Below, in pieces: positions 62,812 through 64,000 of a stretch of DNA of 64,000 nt. Under the pieces are notes generated by a model. It saw only the letters and a list, made by a program, of their open reading frames with translations. It was not told where the DNA came from and searched no databases. The DNA comes from Arcobacter sp. CECT 8986. GTDB taxonomy: Bacteria; Campylobacterota; Campylobacteria; Campylobacterales; Arcobacteraceae. The stretch covers positions 1 through 64,000 of the forward strand of contig NZ_PDKG01000002.1 of assembly GCF_004116725.1 (NCBI RefSeq), read 5' to 3'. The position numbers were made by a program, and so were the translations under genes. Position 1 is the first letter of the stretch. Each line of letters opens with the position of its first letter.

Positions 62812-63300
62812 ATGGAACATTTATACGCACCTTGGCGATATTCATATGTTACTGAGGAAAAAATAGAAGGATGTGTGTTTTGTCATATTTCAAAACATGT
62901 GTCAGAAGAAAAATATCAAGTTCTTTTTCATGATGAACTATGTTATGTCGTTATGAATAAGTTTCCATATTCACCTGGTCATTTGATGGTAATACCTCAT
63001 TTTCATACAGATAAAATAGAAGAATTACAAGATGATGTTTGGGCAAGAATGAGTATAAGAATAAGACAAGCAGTAAGCTTACTTAAAGATACTATGAATT
63101 GTGAAGGTGTAAATATTGGTATGAATTTAGGAAAAGCTGCTGGTGCTGGAATAGAACAACACGTTCATTATCATGCATTGCCAAGATGGCTTGGAGATAC
63201 AAATTTTATCTCTTCTATTGGTGGAGCTAGAGTTTATCCAGCTGATTTCAATGAGATATTTGAGAAACTTAAAAAAGAGGCTTCTAAGTATTTTATATAA
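62812..63300 (+). CDS. HIT family nucleotide-binding protein
   Basis: The 162-residue protein has the histidine triad in EQHVHYHALPRWLGD and the upstream CVFCHISKHVSEEKYQVLFH. The latter includes a Cys-x2-Cys-type pair with histidines that may bind zinc. YSPGHLMVIPHFHTDKIEEL is the family core. Such proteins hydrolyse nucleoside phosphoramidates, Ap4A-type dinucleotides or adenylated substrates. The substrate is not readable here. It lies downstream of the tandem repeats, which may control it. Confidence 0.9.
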   Translation: MEHLYAPWRYSYVTEEKIEGCVFCHISKHVSEEKYQVLFHDELCYVVMNKFPYSPGHLMVIPHFHTDKIEELQDDVWARMSIRIRQAVSLLKDTMNCEGVNIGMNLGKAAGAGIEQHVHYHALPRWLGDTNFISSIGGARVYPADFNEIFEKLKKEASKYFI

Positions 63301-63304
63301 AATA

Positions 63305-63324
63305 AGAAGAGCTTTTACTCTTCT
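63305..63324. terminator. Bidirectional hairpin between the HIT gene and a small acidic gene
   Basis: AGAAGAG pairs with CTCTTCT around a 6-nt loop, between the convergent stop codons at 63300 and 63315. Confidence 0.6.
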
Positions 63325-63590
63325 ATATTCTCTTCACTCTCTTCAAGTAATTTTTCAATTTTAGCATAAACTTCTTCTGCTTGTTTATCATCCATTTTAT
63401 TTTCATCTATTGCTTGTACAATATTTTGAAGTTCTACTAAGAAATCTTCCATCTCTTTTACTTCTTCCATATTGTCATCTGTTTGCTCACCTTTTTCTAT
63501 TATTTCGTGTAAGTCATCAATATAAGCTTCAACTTCTGGTATCATAACTGTTTGAACTACTTCTAATAAATCTTCTTTTATTTGACTCAT
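63315..63590 (-). CDS. Small acidic helical protein of unknown function
   Basis: I do not recognise this 91-residue protein. It is rich in Glu/Asp (for example the C-terminal LLEESEENIEE), predicted wholly helical, and probably coiled-coil, with no signal peptide or cysteine. ATG at 63590 has AGGAATATAT upstream, which supports a real gene. It is convergent with the HIT gene and divergent from the oxidoreductase gene. Confidence 0.65.
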   Translation of the reverse strand: MSQIKEDLLEVVQTVMIPEVEAYIDDLHEIIEKGEQTDDNMEEVKEMEDFLVELQNIVQAIDENKMDDKQAEEVYAKIEKLLEESEENIEE

Positions 63591-63754
63591 ATATATTCCT
63601 AATTTTTTCTTGATTATATAAAAGATACTCTTAATGTTACTGATTTATAATCAATAGAATAAAAATATTTTTATAAACAGATATTTTTTTTATAATTCAC
63701 AATTTTTTAGTATGATATATATTAGTAATAATATAAGTTTGTAAAGGATACTTT

Positions 63755-64000
63755 ATGAAAAAAGATATAGTAATAATTGGTGGGGGAATTGTTGGGCTTA
63801 ATTGTGCATATTTTTTACAAAAAGCTGGAAGACAAGTTACAATAATAGATGAAAATGATATTACAAACTCTACATCATTTGGAAATGCAGGTTTATTATC
63901 TTCTTATGATAAATCACCTTTGAGTTATCCAGGAGTAGTTTTAAATACATTAAAACTTATGTTAAAAGGACAATCACCAGTAATTTTACATCCAACTACT
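63755..64000 (+). CDS. FAD-dependent oxidoreductase, DadA-like (N-terminal fragment)
   Basis: The first 82 codons are in the window. They start KKDIVIIGGGIVGLNCAYFL, a dinucleotide-binding Gly-x-Gly-x-x-Gly loop, then TIIDENDI as the ribose-binding acid and SFGNAGLLSSYDKSPLSYPG. This pattern matches D-amino-acid dehydrogenase (DadA) and related glycine/sarcosine oxidases. The catalytic part is outside the window. ATG at 63755 has AAAGGA 8 nt upstream. Confidence 0.75.
   Translation, partial: MKKDIVIIGGGIVGLNCAYFLQKAGRQVTIIDENDITNSTSFGNAGLLSSYDKSPLSYPGVVLNTLKLMLKGQSPVILHPTT

Overview
The window is a 64 kb stretch of AT-rich, densely coding bacterial chromosome. Gene content points to Campylobacterota, most likely Arcobacteraceae. 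The evidence is the ruvA-ddl-hydrolase-murF order, a MurF with an N-terminal membrane domain, a histidine kinase with an AHQWRQPL-type H-box, a heptose LPS core cluster, frequent TTG starts and recurrent GATAAAAT/GATATAAT -10 boxes. This placement is inferred from memory of the families, not from a search. I saw no rRNA, tRNA or CRISPR array, and no gene-free gap reaches 300 bases.

Layout. 1-4.6 kb (minus strand): glyA (partial), lysS, a cvpA-like gene and a membrane histidine kinase. 4.8-11.2 kb (plus): ispG, dnaB, galU, pgi, a nucleotidyltransferase-like gene, a lone pseudopilin and gmhB. 11.2-12 kb (minus): a secreted ATP-dependent DNA ligase that splits gmhB from hldD. 12.1-19.0 kb: a compact run hldD-hldE-apt-Wzz-like-trpB-dedA-pepA, closed by a strong terminator. 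19.1-45.5 kb: a Wzy-type O-antigen/surface polysaccharide locus of about 27 genes. It encodes sugar-nucleotide enzymes (Ugd, UDP-GlcA epimerase, a UDP-HexNAc dehydrogenase with its epimerase, RfbABCD, and a FnlA/WbvR/FnlC-type UDP-6-deoxy-L-HexNAc trio), Wzx, Wzy, many glycosyltransferases, a kinase-fold/nucleotidyltransferase-fold pair, a WecA-type initiating transferase and a PglF-type dehydratase. 45.6-64 kb: housekeeping and signalling genes (ychF, an HDOD gene, a degenerate GGDEF gene, recO, ppnP, a double NosL-like gene, superoxide reductase, thiL, truD, a CheZ-like gene, a heme-motif chemoreceptor, ruvA, ddl, a hydrolase, murF, a HIT gene and a partial DadA-like oxidoreductase).

Most notable find: 50060-51280 (minus) encodes a signal peptide, then a clear eukaryote-like ubiquitin domain (about 41 of 72 positions identical to human ubiquitin in my ungapped hand alignment), then a C-terminal beta-barrel that looks like an autotransporter translocator. 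The predicted signal-peptidase site falls directly before ubiquitin Met1. The terminal Gly-Gly is gone, and the counterparts of Lys48 and Lys63 are kept. The gene lies between two exact 23-bp direct repeats (50035-50057 and 51341-51363). One of these is the 3' end of recO including its stop codon, and the other is a detached duplicate. The gene, with a possible promoter of its own, therefore looks like a 1.3-kb cassette inserted at the recO terminus. A surface-displayed or secreted ubiquitin-like passenger in a free bacterium, carried on such a cassette, is the best candidate here for an undescribed system.

Secondary points of interest: a tandem 64-bp repeat with two mutually exclusive hairpins between murF and the HIT gene; a perfect inverted repeat bracketing the -10 box of the CheZ-like gene; probable leaderless ispG and thiL; and the kinase/nucleotidyltransferase pair in the polysaccharide locus.
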